Notes: generated by a model not told the origin, from the sequence alone. A DNA stretch of 64,000 nt from Chryseobacterium daecheongense (GCF_003729955.1 NZ_RJTX01000004.1:868001-932000), one strand, 5' to 3'. Shown: positions 1 to 11,896, counted from the stretch's first letter. Made by a program: numbers and translations.

Positions 1-1267
1 ACATTGGTACTGCATAGAAAATAATTCCTAATGTTCCTAACCAGAAATGCCAGTTAGCTAATTTTACAGACCAAAGTTTAGTTCTCCACAAGATTGGGAT
101 CAAATAATAGATCACCCCGAATGCCATGAAACCATTCCATCCAAGAGCACCTAAGTGTACGTGACCAATTACCCAGTCTGTAAAGTGACCAATTTTGTTG
201 ATGTTTTTAGTAGCTAAAAGTGGTCCTTCAAATGTTGCCATACCATAACAGGTTACTGCAACCACGAAGAATTTAAGAATAGGATTTTCTCTCACTTTAT
301 CCCAAGCTCCTCTTAATGTAAGAAGACCATTTAGCATTCCTCCCCAAGACGGTGCAATAAGCATGATAGAGAAACCTGTTCCCACAGCCTGTGCCCATGC
401 TGGAAGTGCTGTATACTGAAGGTGGTGAGGACCAGCCCAGATATATACGAAAATTAATGACCAGAAGTGAATAATGGATAACTTATAAGAGAAAACCGGT
501 CTGTCAGCAGCTTTTGGTAAGAAATAATACATCAAACCAAGAACCGGAGTTGTCAAGATAAATGCTACAGCATTGTGACCATACCACCATTGTACAATAG
601 CATCCTTCACTCCTGCATACGCTGAGTATGATTTCCATCCGGTGAATGATAATGGAACTTCTAAGTTGTTAAAGATGTGAAGCATTGCTACCGCGATCCA
701 GGTACCAATAAAGAACCAGATTGCTACGTAAAGGTGTCTCACTCTTCTTTTCGCAATAGTTAGGAACATATTCGCTCCGAATACGATCCATGAGAATGCG
801 ATCAAAATATCAATTGGCCATTCGTGTTCTGCGTATTCTTTAGAGGTATTGATCCCCATAAAGAATGTAATATAGGCAGCAATGATCATGATCTGCCATG
901 TCCAGAAATGTATCCATGATAAAGTATCACTGTACATTCTTGTTTTCAATAGTCTCTGTAATGAGTAATAGACTCCTACGAATACACTGTTACATACGAA
1001 TGCAAAAATTACAGTCGTTGTATGCAGCATTCTGATTCTTCCGAATCCAAACGCTCCTTGTGTATTGATCAAGCCTTGTATATTGCCGGAGGCTAAGCTT
1101 TTAATGGTTGTATCATCCGTTCCAAAGAAAAACTCAGGAAGCTCCGGATAGAAAAGCATTAATGCTGCTGTAAGCCCGAATAAAAACCCTATGATCCCGA
1201 AAGCTACGGTCGCATAAAGGAATGCCCGAACAATACTGTTGTCATAACTAAACTTTTGTGTTTCCAT
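1..1267 (-). CDS. ccoN: cbb3-type cytochrome c oxidase subunit I, 3' end outside window
   Basis: Catalytic haem-copper subunit of the high-affinity cbb3 terminal oxidase in the inner membrane. It starts at 1267 (METQKFSYDNSIV...) and about 422 codons are read before the left edge, so it is partial. The translation is a series of hydrophobic helices with family-typical stretches such as VQWWYGHNAVAF and WAGPHHLQYTALP, the latter carrying the histidine pair expected near the CuB site. In Bacteroidetes this subunit is often fused to CcoO, but the fusion point would lie beyond the edge and cannot be judged. It follows ccoS by 5 bp and so is probably co-transcribed with it. Confidence 0.95.
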   Translation of the reverse strand, partial: METQKFSYDNSIVRAFLYATVAFGIIGFLFGLTAALMLFYPELPEFFFGTDDTTIKSLASGNIQGLINTQGAFGFGRIRMLHTTTVIFAFVCNSVFVGVYYSLQRLLKTRMYSDTLSWIHFWTWQIMIIAAYITFFMGINTSKEYAEHEWPIDILIAFSWIVFGANMFLTIAKRRVRHLYVAIWFFIGTWIAVAMLHIFNNLEVPLSFTGWKSYSAYAGVKDAIVQWWYGHNAVAFILTTPVLGLMYYFLPKAADRPVFSYKLSIIHFWSLIFVYIWAGPHHLQYTALPAWAQAVGTGFSIMLIAPSWGGMLNGLLTLRGAWDKVRENPILKFFVVAVTCYGMATFEGPLLATKNINKIGHFTDWVIGHVHLGALGWNGFMAFGVIYYLIPILWRTKLWSVKLANWHFWLGTLGIIFYAVPM

Positions 1268-1272
1268 ATCAA

Positions 1273-1506
1273 CTATTCACTTTTTTCTTCAATTTTTTTA
1301 TTGTCTCCTTTTTCTTGCAGGTCTGTTTCTTTGTTGCCAACTTTTTCTTCTTCTTTTTCCTTGATTTCATCAGAATCAAAAAGAATCCTTACAGCTGGAG
1401 ATTCATCGTCTTCAAACTGTCCTTTTCTGGCGTTGACTATAAATACGACCAAGAAAATCGCAGCCAAAGAAACGCTGCATAAGATCATTAAATATAGAAT
1501 ATCCAT
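1273..1506 (-). CDS. ccoS: cbb3 oxidase assembly protein CcoS
   Basis: Small assembly factor needed for cofactor insertion into cbb3 oxidase. The 77-residue product has one N-terminal membrane helix (residues about 3-25, LMILCSVSLAAIFLVVFIV) followed by the family-typical KGQFEDDESPAVRILFD stretch and a highly charged Lys/Glu tail. The tail makes it somewhat longer than a minimal CcoS. It lies between the copper ATPase gene and ccoN, the usual ccoI-ccoS-ccoN order. The identity is secure from sequence and context. Confidence 0.92.
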   Translation of the reverse strand: MDILYLMILCSVSLAAIFLVVFIVNARKGQFEDDESPAVRILFDSDEIKEKEEEKVGNKETDLQEKGDNKKIEEKSE

Positions 1507-1537
1507 TGGACAACAAAATTAACCAATTTTCGGGGTT

Positions 1538-1545
1538 CAAATTTA
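1538..1545 (-). promoter_or_regulatory. candidate promoter of ccoS-ccoN
   Basis: On the minus strand this reads TAAATTTG, matching the Bacteroidetes -7 element TAnnTTTG, about 30 bp before the ccoS start. A second match (TAATTTTG) lies at 1514-1521. No convincing -33 TTG at the right distance was seen, so this is a tentative call. Confidence 0.35.
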
Positions 1546-1616
1546 GTGAAAAATAATGACTTTCATCACGAAATACGGATTTCAGCTAATTTAAAATCAG
1601 TCTAAATAAGCGGGTT

Positions 1617-4001
1617 TCAGGCTTGTTTCTTGAAATATTTTCTACCCAAAATCCAAGTTGAAAGTGTAGTGAATGTAACCACCGTAATAGAACTTATTGG
1701 CATGATGATCGCGGCAAAAAGAGGATGCATGTGTCCTGTGACTGCGTAACTTAAACCAACGATATTGTACAAAAAGCTAATTATGAATGTCATTTTCACA
1801 ATGGTAATAGAACCTTTGCAAACGTTTAGATAATTATCAAGAGTTACCACTTTATCTCCATTCATAATAACATCTGAGGATGGTGTAAATGTATTGGTGT
1901 CATCAGAAATAGCAATTCCAACGTTGCTTTGTTTCAAAGCTCCTGCATCATTTAAGCCGTCTCCTAACATGGCCACTTTCCAATTCTTATCCTGAAGATT
2001 TTTAATGTAATTCAACTTGTCTTCCGGGCTTTGGTTAAAGGCCATTTCCTCATAGTTTGGAATCAATTCTTTTAATTGGTTTTCTTCAGAGGAATTATCT
2101 CCACTCAGGATAAAAATCTTATAGTTGGTGAGTCGTTGGAAAAGATTTTTAAGGTTTCCTCGATATTCGTTTTTGAATATAAATTTTCCTAAAAACTCAT
2201 CGTTTTTGCTGATGTAAACTGCTGTTTCAAGATTTTTGGACTCCTGATTGTTATAACGGGCAGAACCTATTTTATACATATTCCCCCTTACATAGGCATG
2301 ATATCCTTTTCCTGAAATTTCTTCAAAATTCTCCACCGGAAAATAATCATCCTGGATGTCCAAAAATTCATATAAAGATTTGGAAAGAGGGTGGTTGGAG
2401 TTCTTTAATAAAGTTTTGATGTTGGCTAAATCAAATTCCTGAATTTCAGAGCCTTCGTAGGTGATACTTGATTTCTTTCTATGGGTGATGGTTCCTGTTT
2501 TGTCAAAAACAATAGTGTCAAGCTTTGCAATCTTTTCAATGGTTAAAGTATCCTTTACATAGAATTTATTTCTACCTAAAATCCTCATAATGTGTCCAAA
2601 TGTGAATGGCGCTGAAAGAGCCAATGCACAAGGGCAGGCAATAATTAAGATGGCGGAAATAACCTGGAACATTTTCTCCAGATCGATAAAAGACCAGTAA
2701 ATTCCGGCAATCAATGCAATGCCTAAAATAATGAATGTAAAATACTTACTGATATTATTGGTGAGAGTGTCGAGTCCGGTTTCATGTTTTTTGAAAGCTT
2801 CCTTATTCCAAAGCTGGGTTAAGTAACTTTGATCAACATTCTTGATTACTTCAAGCTCTAATGAGGAGCCGATCTGTTTTCCTCCTGCAAAAATCTTATC
2901 TCCCGGTTGTTTACTGATGCTTACGCTTTCTCCGGTAATGAAACTGTTATCTATATTCCCTTCACCATTAATCAAAACAGCATCCACAGGAATGATTTCC
3001 TGATTTCTTACCAGTATCCTGTCTCCAACTTTGATCTCGGAAAGTAAAATGTTTTCTTGCTTTCCTTCGAAGTCAACTTTTGTAACGGCGATAGGATAGA
3101 AGGATTTATAGTCGCGATCATAGGAAAGCGCATTGTAAGTTCTTTTCTGAAAGATTTTACCTAAAAGCATGAAGAATAAAAGGCCGCACAATGTGTCAAA
3201 ATATCCGGGACCGTAATCTGTTGCGATCTCATAAATACTTCTTCCGTAGAGAACCAGAATTCCTAAAACGATTGGAACATCGATGTTGACTATTTTGTTT
3301 TTTAAACCGTACCACGCGGATTTATAATAGTCTGATGCGGAATAGAATACAACAGGAGTGGCCAATAAAAACATTAATATTCTGAAAAGTCCTTTGTAGT
3401 GGTCCATCCAGTAATCTTCGCCTCCAATATATTCGGGAAAAGCAAGGAACATCCCGTTACCGAAAGCAAACCCTGCAATGGCAAATTTTACCAAGAGAGA
3501 TTTGTCAAGGTGATCAACGTTTTTTTCCGCGGTTTCTAAACTGATGACGGGTTTGTACCCTAGATTTGTTAGGAATTTAGCTAATTCACTTAATTTCAAA
3601 TTATTATGATTGAAAGAAATCTGTAGGGTCTTTCTGGTGAAATTAACTTGCGAATACTTGATGTCCTTATTCAGGGTATGAAGGCTTTCTAATAACCAAA
3701 TACATGAAGAACAATGGATTACAGGGATTTTGAAAGTGACAAGGCTGGTTCCTCCCTCGGAGAAATCAGTTACCTTTTCGAAAATCTCGGGAGTGTCCAG
3801 GTAATCGAATTGAGAAGAGTTTTCATCGCTCGGACGAATTCCTGCCTTTTTATTTAATTCGTAGAAATTACTTAAATTATTGGTATTCAGAATTTCATAG
3901 ACAGATTTACAGCCGTTGCAGCAAAAAGTCTTTTCATCAAAAAGAATCCTTTCCTTTTCTATACCTTGTCCGCAATGATAACAGTTCTCGCTCACCTTCA
4001 T
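1617..4001 (-). CDS. ccoI: heavy-metal P-type ATPase (CcoI/FixI-like copper transporter)
   Basis: P1B-type ATPase expected to move copper for cbb3 oxidase assembly. From the start at 4001 the 794-residue protein opens with a cysteine-rich metal-binding segment (residues 7-33, CYHCG...CCNGC). A ferredoxin-like metal-binding domain follows with CSSC at 97-100, then membrane helices, the TGES actuator motif, the ion-channel CPC motif at 456-458, the phosphorylation motif DKTGT at 500-504 and a GDGLND hinge. An upstream in-frame ATG at 4079 would add 26 residues but overlaps the divergent regulator gene, so 4001 is preferred. Location beside ccoS and ccoN supports the CcoI role. Metal specificity is inferred. 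Confidence 0.9.
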   Translation of the reverse strand: MKVSENCYHCGQGIEKERILFDEKTFCCNGCKSVYEILNTNNLSNFYELNKKAGIRPSDENSSQFDYLDTPEIFEKVTDFSEGGTSLVTFKIPVIHCSSCIWLLESLHTLNKDIKYSQVNFTRKTLQISFNHNNLKLSELAKFLTNLGYKPVISLETAEKNVDHLDKSLLVKFAIAGFAFGNGMFLAFPEYIGGEDYWMDHYKGLFRILMFLLATPVVFYSASDYYKSAWYGLKNKIVNIDVPIVLGILVLYGRSIYEIATDYGPGYFDTLCGLLFFMLLGKIFQKRTYNALSYDRDYKSFYPIAVTKVDFEGKQENILLSEIKVGDRILVRNQEIIPVDAVLINGEGNIDNSFITGESVSISKQPGDKIFAGGKQIGSSLELEVIKNVDQSYLTQLWNKEAFKKHETGLDTLTNNISKYFTFIILGIALIAGIYWSFIDLEKMFQVISAILIIACPCALALSAPFTFGHIMRILGRNKFYVKDTLTIEKIAKLDTIVFDKTGTITHRKKSSITYEGSEIQEFDLANIKTLLKNSNHPLSKSLYEFLDIQDDYFPVENFEEISGKGYHAYVRGNMYKIGSARYNNQESKNLETAVYISKNDEFLGKFIFKNEYRGNLKNLFQRLTNYKIFILSGDNSSEENQLKELIPNYEEMAFNQSPEDKLNYIKNLQDKNWKVAMLGDGLNDAGALKQSNVGIAISDDTNTFTPSSDVIMNGDKVVTLDNYLNVCKGSITIVKMTFIISFLYNIVGLSYAVTGHMHPLFAAIIMPISSITVVTFTTLSTWILGRKYFKKQA

Positions 4002-4015
4002 AAAATATTGACTTA

Positions 4016-4023
4016 CAAAATTA
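4016..4023 (-). promoter_or_regulatory. candidate promoter of the copper ATPase gene
   Basis: Minus-strand TAATTTTG fits TAnnTTTG and sits 15 bp before the chosen start at 4001. It supports 4001 over 4079. No clear -33 element was found. Confidence 0.35.
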
Positions 4024-4034
4024 TAACAATTTTT

Positions 4035-4066
4035 TTTGTTTATCGAGTTAAAATGTTCTATTTTTG
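4035..4066 (+). promoter_or_regulatory. promoter of the Crp/Fnr regulator gene
   Basis: TTTG at 4035-4038, a 20-bp spacer, then TATTTTTG at 4059-4066. This matches the Bacteroidetes promoter pattern closely. Transcription would begin around 4070-4073, which argues for the ATG at 4085 rather than 4073 as the translation start. Confidence 0.6.
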
Positions 4067-4084
4067 TGATAAATGTCATGTAAA

Positions 4085-4798
4085 ATGCCTCAGGAAAAAC
4101 AGTTAGCGATTGAAGAAAGATTTGCCAGAGTTTTTAATGATAAATCATTTAAAGAAAGACTTTCCAGCGCAGATTTCGAAAAATATATTAATGCCAAAAA
4201 AAGATTGAGTTTTCAAAAACACGATACTATTTTCGAGGACGGCGAGATTCCGAAAGGAGTGTTTGTTTTGGAAAAAGGAGCGGCAAAATTATCGAAGTCA
4301 GGGGCTTTTGGAAAAGACCAGATTTTAAGATTTATTAAAGAAGGCGATATTATCGGATACCGATCTTTGCTTTGTGGGGAAAATTTCCAGGCGAAAGCTG
4401 AAGCTATGACAGACATTGAATGTGTTTTTCTTCCTTCGGAGATTTTTATGCATCTTTTAGAAGTTGATCCTCAGCTTTCTTTTGTGATGCTTCAGAAAAT
4501 CGCTTATGAGTTAGGAGAATCATCAAATACCATTACTTTCCTTGCACAAAAAACAGTAAGAGAAAGATTGGCAGAAATCTTATTACTTCTGGAACAGAAA
4601 CTGGGAGTGGATCCGGAAGGATTCATCAAAATTTCTTTAACACGGGAAGAAATTGCCAATATCATAGGAACGGCTACAGAAAGTGCCATTCGATTGATTT
4701 CCGAATTCAAACAAGATCACCTCATCGAGGTGGATGGCAGAAACATCAAAATCTTGAATCACGACAAACTAATGAAACTAGGACACGTAGTTTTATAA
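4085..4798 (+). CDS. Crp/Fnr family transcriptional regulator
   Basis: Cyclic-nucleotide-binding-fold regulator of 237 residues (241 if the ATG at 4073 is used). It has an N-terminal effector domain with the typical F-x-x-G-E-x-P...V-L-x-K-G-A pattern, a long dimerisation helix ([16 protein letters not shown]) and a C-terminal winged helix-turn-helix ([19 protein letters not shown]). It lies divergent to the cbb3 assembly genes, so control of respiratory genes is plausible. It lacks the N-terminal cysteine cluster of classical oxygen-sensing FNR: the only cysteines are one in LLCGE and one in DIEC. An FNR-type iron-sulfur sensor is therefore not supported. The true signal is unknown. Confidence 0.85.
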   Translation: MPQEKQLAIEERFARVFNDKSFKERLSSADFEKYINAKKRLSFQKHDTIFEDGEIPKGVFVLEKGAAKLSKSGAFGKDQILRFIKEGDIIGYRSLLCGENFQAKAEAMTDIECVFLPSEIFMHLLEVDPQLSFVMLQKIAYELGESSNTITFLAQKTVRERLAEILLLLEQKLGVDPEGFIKISLTREEIANIIGTATESAIRLISEFKQDHLIEVDGRNIKILNHDKLMKLGHVVL

Positions 4799-4812
4799 TC
4801 CATACAAAATTC

Positions 4813-4836
4813 AAGTCGGCGAAAGCCGACTTTTTA
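4813..4836 (+). terminator. rho-independent terminator after the Crp/Fnr gene
   Basis: Stem AAGTCGGC (4813-4820), GAAA tetraloop, GCCGACTT (4825-4832), then a T run. It lies 14 bp after the stop codon. Confidence 0.85.
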
Positions 4837-4857
4837 ACTTTTAAACATACAATAATT

Positions 4858-5673
4858 ATGTCTGTTCATTCTGAAATTAAAAAAGTTACTACCGAAACCT
4901 TACGAAAAATGAAATTCGATAAGGAAAAGATAACCATGCTTACTGCTTATGATTTTACTACCGCCAAAATGGTAGACGCAGGAGGAATTGATGCCGTACT
5001 GATAGGAGATTCTGCTGCGAATGTAATGGCGGGATTTGAAACTACGTTGCCAATTACTTTAGACCAGATGATCTACCATGCGCAGAGTGTGGTTAGAGGA
5101 ATAGACAGAGCTTTGGTGGTGGCAGATTTACCTTTCGGAACTTATCAGAGTAATCCAGAAAAAGCATTGGAATCTGCAGTAAGAATGATGAAGGAAGGAG
5201 GAGCTCATGCCGTTAAAATTGAAGGAGGTAAAGAGATTTCAAAATCAATCAAGAAAATCATTAATGCCGGAATTCCGGTGATGGGACATTTAGGATTAAC
5301 GCCACAATCCATCTATAAATTCGGGACCTATAAAGTAAGGGCAAAAGAAGAGGCGGAAGCTGAAAAACTGATCAGCGATGCAAAACTTTTGGAAGAACTA
5401 GGATGTTTTTCTGTGGTGTTGGAAAAAATTCCTGCTGATCTGGCAAAGAAAGTGTCTGAAAGTATTTCTATCCCTACTATCGGAATCGGAGCAGGGCCTC
5501 ATTGTGACGGGCAGGTTCTGGTGTATCATGATATGGTAGGAATGAATAAAGATTTTACCCCAAAGTTCTTAAGAAGATATCTTGATCTTTATACTGAAAT
5601 TACAGGAGCAGTTGCCCAATATGTAAAAGATGTGAAAAGTGTTGATTTTCCAAATGAAAACGAAAGCTATTAA
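4858..5673 (+). CDS. panB: 3-methyl-2-oxobutanoate hydroxymethyltransferase (ketopantoate hydroxymethyltransferase)
   Basis: First committed step of pantothenate and CoA synthesis: methylene-tetrahydrofolate plus 2-oxoisovalerate gives ketopantoate. The 271-residue length is normal for PanB. Characteristic blocks are seen: [16 protein letters not shown] near the N-terminus, [13 protein letters not shown] with the metal-binding Asp, [18 protein letters not shown], and [19 protein letters not shown]. It starts a tight three-gene run with the next ORF 3 bp downstream and a pseudouridine synthase after that. Confidence 0.96.
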   Translation: MSVHSEIKKVTTETLRKMKFDKEKITMLTAYDFTTAKMVDAGGIDAVLIGDSAANVMAGFETTLPITLDQMIYHAQSVVRGIDRALVVADLPFGTYQSNPEKALESAVRMMKEGGAHAVKIEGGKEISKSIKKIINAGIPVMGHLGLTPQSIYKFGTYKVRAKEEAEAEKLISDAKLLEELGCFSVVLEKIPADLAKKVSESISIPTIGIGAGPHCDGQVLVYHDMVGMNKDFTPKFLRRYLDLYTEITGAVAQYVKDVKSVDFPNENESY

Positions 5674-5676
5674 TTC

Positions 5677-5997
5677 ATGAGAAATCAACAGACAGCACAA
5701 GGGGTTATTTCTATTATCGCTTTAGTTTGCCTTGCAGCCGGATGGTTTAATTTATTTTCTCCTGAAATCAATGATCTGCTCTCCCGCAAGGTATTCTATG
5801 TTTTAATTGGAATCAGTTTTTTCTTGCAAGCCCCTTTTCTTACTAATAAAAATTTTGTGTACGCGATGTATGGTGCGGCAGCTATTTGTGTTCTTGGAGC
5901 TTTTATTCCAGCAGATTCGAAATTATCTGTACTTAAAACAATAGGTCTTTTAGCGGGAATTATTCTTTCTTTATCCAACAGGCCTAAACAAATCTGA
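5677..5997 (+). CDS. small membrane protein, function unknown
   Basis: 106 residues with three or four hydrophobic segments: about 9-27 (GVISIIALVCLAAGWFNLF), 40-53, 61-77 (VYAMYGAAAICVLGAFI) and 86-100. No recognised domain. It begins 3 bp after panB and ends 4 bp before the pseudouridine synthase gene, so the three are probably one transcript. The placement says nothing specific about function. Confidence 0.75.
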   Translation: MRNQQTAQGVISIIALVCLAAGWFNLFSPEINDLLSRKVFYVLIGISFFLQAPFLTNKNFVYAMYGAAAICVLGAFIPADSKLSVLKTIGLLAGIILSLSNRPKQI

Positions 5998-6001
5998 TCA
6001 A

Positions 6002-6676
6002 ATGGAAGAACAGATTGTATATGAAGATAACCACCTTTTGGTGATCAATAAAAAAGTAGGGCAACTTGTTCAGGGAGATAAGACCGGAGATGAATCTTTG
6101 CTGGAATCGATCAAGAATTTTATAAAAATAAGAGATAATAAACCAGGGAATGTATTTCTTGGATTGGTTCATCGTATTGATCGTCCTACATCCGGCCTTG
6201 TTATTTATGCTAAAACTTCCAAAGCGCTTTCCCGTCTTACGCAGATGGTGAAAAACAGGGAAATCAAAAAAACATACTGGGCAGTTGTTGCTAAAGAGAT
6301 GATCCCTCAAACCCAACGGCTCATTCATTATTTGAAGAAAAACGAAAAAAATAATAAGGCAATTGTCTTTCCCAAAGCTACTGATGGGGCAAAAGAAGCC
6401 ATTTTAACATATACGGTAATTAAAAGCCTTGATAATTACCTGCTTCTTGAAATTGATCTTGAAACGGGAAGGCATCACCAGATCCGTGCGCAACTTTCTA
6501 AAATAGGAGTGCCTATAAAAGGAGATTTAAAATACGGATCACCCCGGTCTAATCCGGATGGTGGAATTCATCTTCATGCAAGAAAACTTGAATTTATTCA
6601 TCCTGTAACCAAAGAAAAAATAGAAATTGTGGCTTCTGTTCCACAAGATGATGCCATTTGGAAAGCGTGTGAATAG
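6002..6676 (+). CDS. RluA-family pseudouridine synthase
   Basis: Isomerises uridine to pseudouridine in rRNA or tRNA. The 224-residue protein has the RluA catalytic signature HRIDRPTSG at 57-65, with Asp60 as the expected nucleophile, followed by GLVIYAKTSKAL and the later RHHQIRAQL motif. It has no S4 domain, so it resembles short RluA/TruC-type enzymes rather than RluD. The RNA target cannot be read from the sequence. It is last in the panB run and followed by a strong terminator. Confidence 0.9.
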   Translation: MEEQIVYEDNHLLVINKKVGQLVQGDKTGDESLLESIKNFIKIRDNKPGNVFLGLVHRIDRPTSGLVIYAKTSKALSRLTQMVKNREIKKTYWAVVAKEMIPQTQRLIHYLKKNEKNNKAIVFPKATDGAKEAILTYTVIKSLDNYLLLEIDLETGRHHQIRAQLSKIGVPIKGDLKYGSPRSNPDGGIHLHARKLEFIHPVTKEKIEIVASVPQDDAIWKACE

Positions 6677-6707
6677 AAAATTTCTTTTAAAAATAGTAAG
6701 TGACTGT

Positions 6708-6738
6708 AAAAGAGTAGCATTATGCTACTCTTTTTTTT
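6708..6738 (+). terminator. rho-independent terminator after the pseudouridine synthase
   Basis: Stem AGAGTAGCA (6711-6719), three-base loop, TGCTACTCT (6723-6731), flanked by A residues and followed by a run of eight T. Confidence 0.88.
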
Positions 6739-6934
6739 AAATGAATAGTATGGTAACATGAGAATTTAAAATAAACTTATGAGTGTTTTTTGATTTAGTA
6801 AATTTATACGGATAAGTTATTTTTGTTTGTTAATTTTTCAATTAATTGCATTTAATAGTGATGATTTTTTGTGAAAATGTGGTATGTGTTGATATTTTAA
6901 AAATTTCATATATTGTGCTTTTAAATTTATCCTT
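6739..6934. other. AT-rich intergenic leader before the T9SS protein
   Basis: Very AT-rich stretch with no ORF. One Bacteroidetes -7 match, TATTTTTG at 6818-6825, could drive the downstream secreted-protein gene. The nearest upstream TTTG (6789-6792) is 25 bp away, longer than usual. No RNA structure recognised. Confidence 0.4.
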
Positions 6935-9007
6935 ATGAAACAACTTTACAATTTAAATGTTTTTAAAAATTTCAGAAAACGGAATTTAAAAACACTAGCC
7001 CTTTGTTCTCTCTTATTATCTGGCTCATACTCATTGGTAAATGCACAGGCAAAAGCTTACGCGTTTGCTCAGTCTACGGGTACTTTTACAACAATTACGG
7101 GGGGAACTGTTTTAGGAACGGCCACAGCCAACTCAGGAACGGCCAGTTTATATCAGGTAACACCTTATGATGTGACATTACCTTTTAATTTTAATTATAA
7201 TGGTAAGATCTACTCAAGTATTAAAGTCTCGTCTAATGGCTACATTACTTTTGGAACAACTGCTCCAAGTATATCAAATTCTACTCCTATATCATCAACG
7301 GAGGCTTATGAAGGAACTGTTTCTGTTTTTGGTAAAAGTTTAAACACGTTTGCTAATTTAGGTGGAATTACCGGTGATATCAGAACAGATGTTGTAGGAA
7401 CCGCTCCTAATAGAGAGATGGTCATTCAATGGACGAATTTTAGACCTGCATACAGTACTTCTTCTACATCTGCCTATGCATTTTCTTTTCAAATCAGATT
7501 GAAAGAAACAACTAATGTAATCGATATGATTTACAATAGTGGAGCCTTTGCTATAGGTTCTACGAGTGTTTCCGGAACTGTTCAGATCGGGCTTCGTGGT
7601 GCTTCAAGCGCTGATTACAATAATCGTTTAAATGCAAGCACATTAGCATTTACCAGCTCTACTCCCGGGACAGCTAACACAAGCACACAGTATACAAGTA
7701 CTACCTCTACATCTACAGCAGGAATGCCTCCGGCAGGATTTACTTATACATGGACTCCTCCTACTTGTTTTGCTCCAACTTTAACGACGGGTTCATCTAC
7801 TCCAAATTCTGTTACAGTTAACTGGGCTGCTCCAACACCAACGCCCGCAAGTTATGATGTGTATTATAATACAACCAATATTGCCCCAACAGGTACTACA
7901 ACTCCAACACAAAATAATATTACAGGGACATCAGCAACAATTAATTCATTATCAAACACTACTACATATTATGTTTGGGTAAGATCTAATTGTGGATCTG
8001 GAAATTACAGTGAGTGGTCTGCTTTACCAATATCTGTTACCACGCTTTGTCAACCACCTAATATACTTTCAACAACAGGAGCAACAATTTGTCCTGGAGC
8101 AACAGCAACTTTACATGCTACGGCTGATGCAGGGGCAACTGTAAAATGGTATGATGCTGCAACAAACGGTAACTTAGTAGGAACAGGGAACTCGTTTACT
8201 ACACCTGTATTGAGTTCAACAACCAACTATTATGTTTCTGCTTCAAATTCAGGAACAGCGAATGTAGGTAAAGCAGGAATAGAGTCTAATGCAAGTGGTA
8301 CAGGTGGAGGAGTTACTTCATATCTTGAATTTACCGCATTATCAGATTTCACTTTGAAAACTGTAGATCTATATCCATATTCGGCTACGGCAGGTACAGC
8401 AGGTACAGTGACCATTGAATTACGTACTGCTACAGGGACACCAATTACCTCCACGACTGTAAATGTTACAGGGTATAATACAACAGCCGCATCAGCACCA
8501 CAGACTGTTACACTCAACTTCCCTATTACAGGGGGAGCAAGTTATCGTTTAGGTGTAGCCGCTTGGACGGGGGTTACCAATATGTTTAGAGATGGAAGCA
8601 ACCTAGCTTATCCTTATTCATTACCTGGTTATGTAAATATTACGGGAACCAACTTATCAACAACTTATTATTATTTCTTTTATAATTGGCAAATATCAAC
8701 CAATTGCGAATCTTCACGTCAGCAGGTAACAGCAACCGTTGATGCCGCAACTTGTTTAGGAACTTCTGAAACGGGTGCTAAAGAAAACGTAAAAGTTCAT
8801 CCAAACCCATTCTCGGAAATCATCAATATCAGTAAGCCTGAATTGGTAAGATCAGCTAAAATAATAGATCTTTCAGGGAAATTAATCAAAACGATTGATC
8901 AGCCTCAGTCCATACTAAGATTACAAGATCTTTCAGCGGGCCTTTATATTCTGATGTTGGATATGAAAGATGGAACTCAGCAATCTGTCAAGATTATCAA
9001 GAAATAG
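6935..9007 (+). CDS. secreted T9SS type A sorting-domain protein with fibronectin III-like and Ig-like domains
   Basis: 690 residues. An N-terminal signal peptide ends near residues 36-38 (SGSYSLVNAQA). A long Ser/Thr/Gly-rich region follows, then a fibronectin type III-like domain (about 280-370, with VTVNWAAP and YYVWVRSNCG) and an Ig-like segment (about 375-440, CPGATATLHATA). The C-terminus is a classical type IX secretion sorting domain (about 620-690, VHPNPFSEIINI ... AGLYILML ... VKIIKK). It is therefore expected to cross the outer membrane by T9SS and be released or surface-anchored. No catalytic domain was seen, so an adhesin or matrix role is only a guess. It is monocistronic, flanked by terminators. 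Confidence 0.9.
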   Translation: MKQLYNLNVFKNFRKRNLKTLALCSLLLSGSYSLVNAQAKAYAFAQSTGTFTTITGGTVLGTATANSGTASLYQVTPYDVTLPFNFNYNGKIYSSIKVSSNGYITFGTTAPSISNSTPISSTEAYEGTVSVFGKSLNTFANLGGITGDIRTDVVGTAPNREMVIQWTNFRPAYSTSSTSAYAFSFQIRLKETTNVIDMIYNSGAFAIGSTSVSGTVQIGLRGASSADYNNRLNASTLAFTSSTPGTANTSTQYTSTTSTSTAGMPPAGFTYTWTPPTCFAPTLTTGSSTPNSVTVNWAAPTPTPASYDVYYNTTNIAPTGTTTPTQNNITGTSATINSLSNTTTYYVWVRSNCGSGNYSEWSALPISVTTLCQPPNILSTTGATICPGATATLHATADAGATVKWYDAATNGNLVGTGNSFTTPVLSSTTNYYVSASNSGTANVGKAGIESNASGTGGGVTSYLEFTALSDFTLKTVDLYPYSATAGTAGTVTIELRTATGTPITSTTVNVTGYNTTAASAPQTVTLNFPITGGASYRLGVAAWTGVTNMFRDGSNLAYPYSLPGYVNITGTNLSTTYYYFFYNWQISTNCESSRQQVTATVDAATCLGTSETGAKENVKVHPNPFSEIINISKPELVRSAKIIDLSGKLIKTIDQPQSILRLQDLSAGLYILMLDMKDGTQQSVKIIKK

Positions 9008-9031
9008 AAATAACATAAAATATCTTTAATA

Positions 9032-9060
9032 AAAAAGCGGTGTTCATTCACCGCTTTTTT
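9032..9060 (+). terminator. rho-independent terminator after the T9SS protein gene
   Basis: Stem AAGCGGTG (9035-9042), loop TTCATT, CACCGCTT (9049-9056) continuing into a T run, with complementary A residues upstream. Confidence 0.88.
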
Positions 9061-9078
9061 GTTTTCTGAAATATGAAA

Positions 9079-9110
9079 TTTTGTGTATTCTGAAAAAATA
9101 CCTAACTTCG
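9079..9110 (+). promoter_or_regulatory. candidate promoter of the thiamine operon
   Basis: TTTTG at 9079-9083, a 19-bp spacer, then TAACTTCG at 9103-9110. The last element is one base off the TAnnTTTG consensus. Transcription would begin just before the TPP aptamer. Confidence 0.45.
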
Positions 9111-9116
9111 TCCCAT

Positions 9117-9197
9117 ACTTTAGGGGTGTCTGTTGACCAACAGGCTGAGACTTTACCCTTTGAACCTGATCTGGATCATACCAGCGTAGGGAAAAGT
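9117..9197 (+). promoter_or_regulatory. TPP riboswitch (THI element) of the thi operon
   Basis: Canonical TPP aptamer blocks in order: GGGGTG, CAGGCTGAGA, then TGAACCTGATCTGG, ACCAGCG and GGGAA. ACTTT (9117-9121) can pair with AAAGT (9193-9197) as P1. It precedes thiS and the complete thiamine biosynthesis operon, the classical target. TPP binding should reduce expression. The downstream leader contains a start-codon hairpin, described separately. Confidence 0.95.
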
Positions 9198-9236
9198 GAG
9201 ATGACTTTTGCTGTACATTCTATTGTACAATAATAG

Positions 9237-9267
9237 CCATTCCTAAAGTGTACAAATAAATTTAGGA

Positions 9268-9271
<4 letters not shown>
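9237..9271 (+). promoter_or_regulatory. hairpin occluding the thiS start codon (probable riboswitch expression platform)
   Basis: CCATTCCTAAA (9237-9247) is perfectly complementary to TTTAGGAATGG (9261-9271), an 11-bp stem with a 13-base loop. The thiS ATG (9268-9270) is inside the 3' arm. TGTACA occurs at 9212, 9224 and 9249, the last inside the hairpin loop, so alternative pairings are possible. There is no T run, which points to control of translation rather than termination. The pairing is seen in the sequence; the regulatory role is inferred. Confidence 0.7.

Positions 9272-11871
<2,600 letters not shown>

Positions 11872-11896
<25 letters not shown>

Noticed and set aside
1256..1522. 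Plus-strand open frames opposite ccoS and ccoN
   Set aside because: They mirror the well-supported ccoS gene on the other strand and have no recognisable features.
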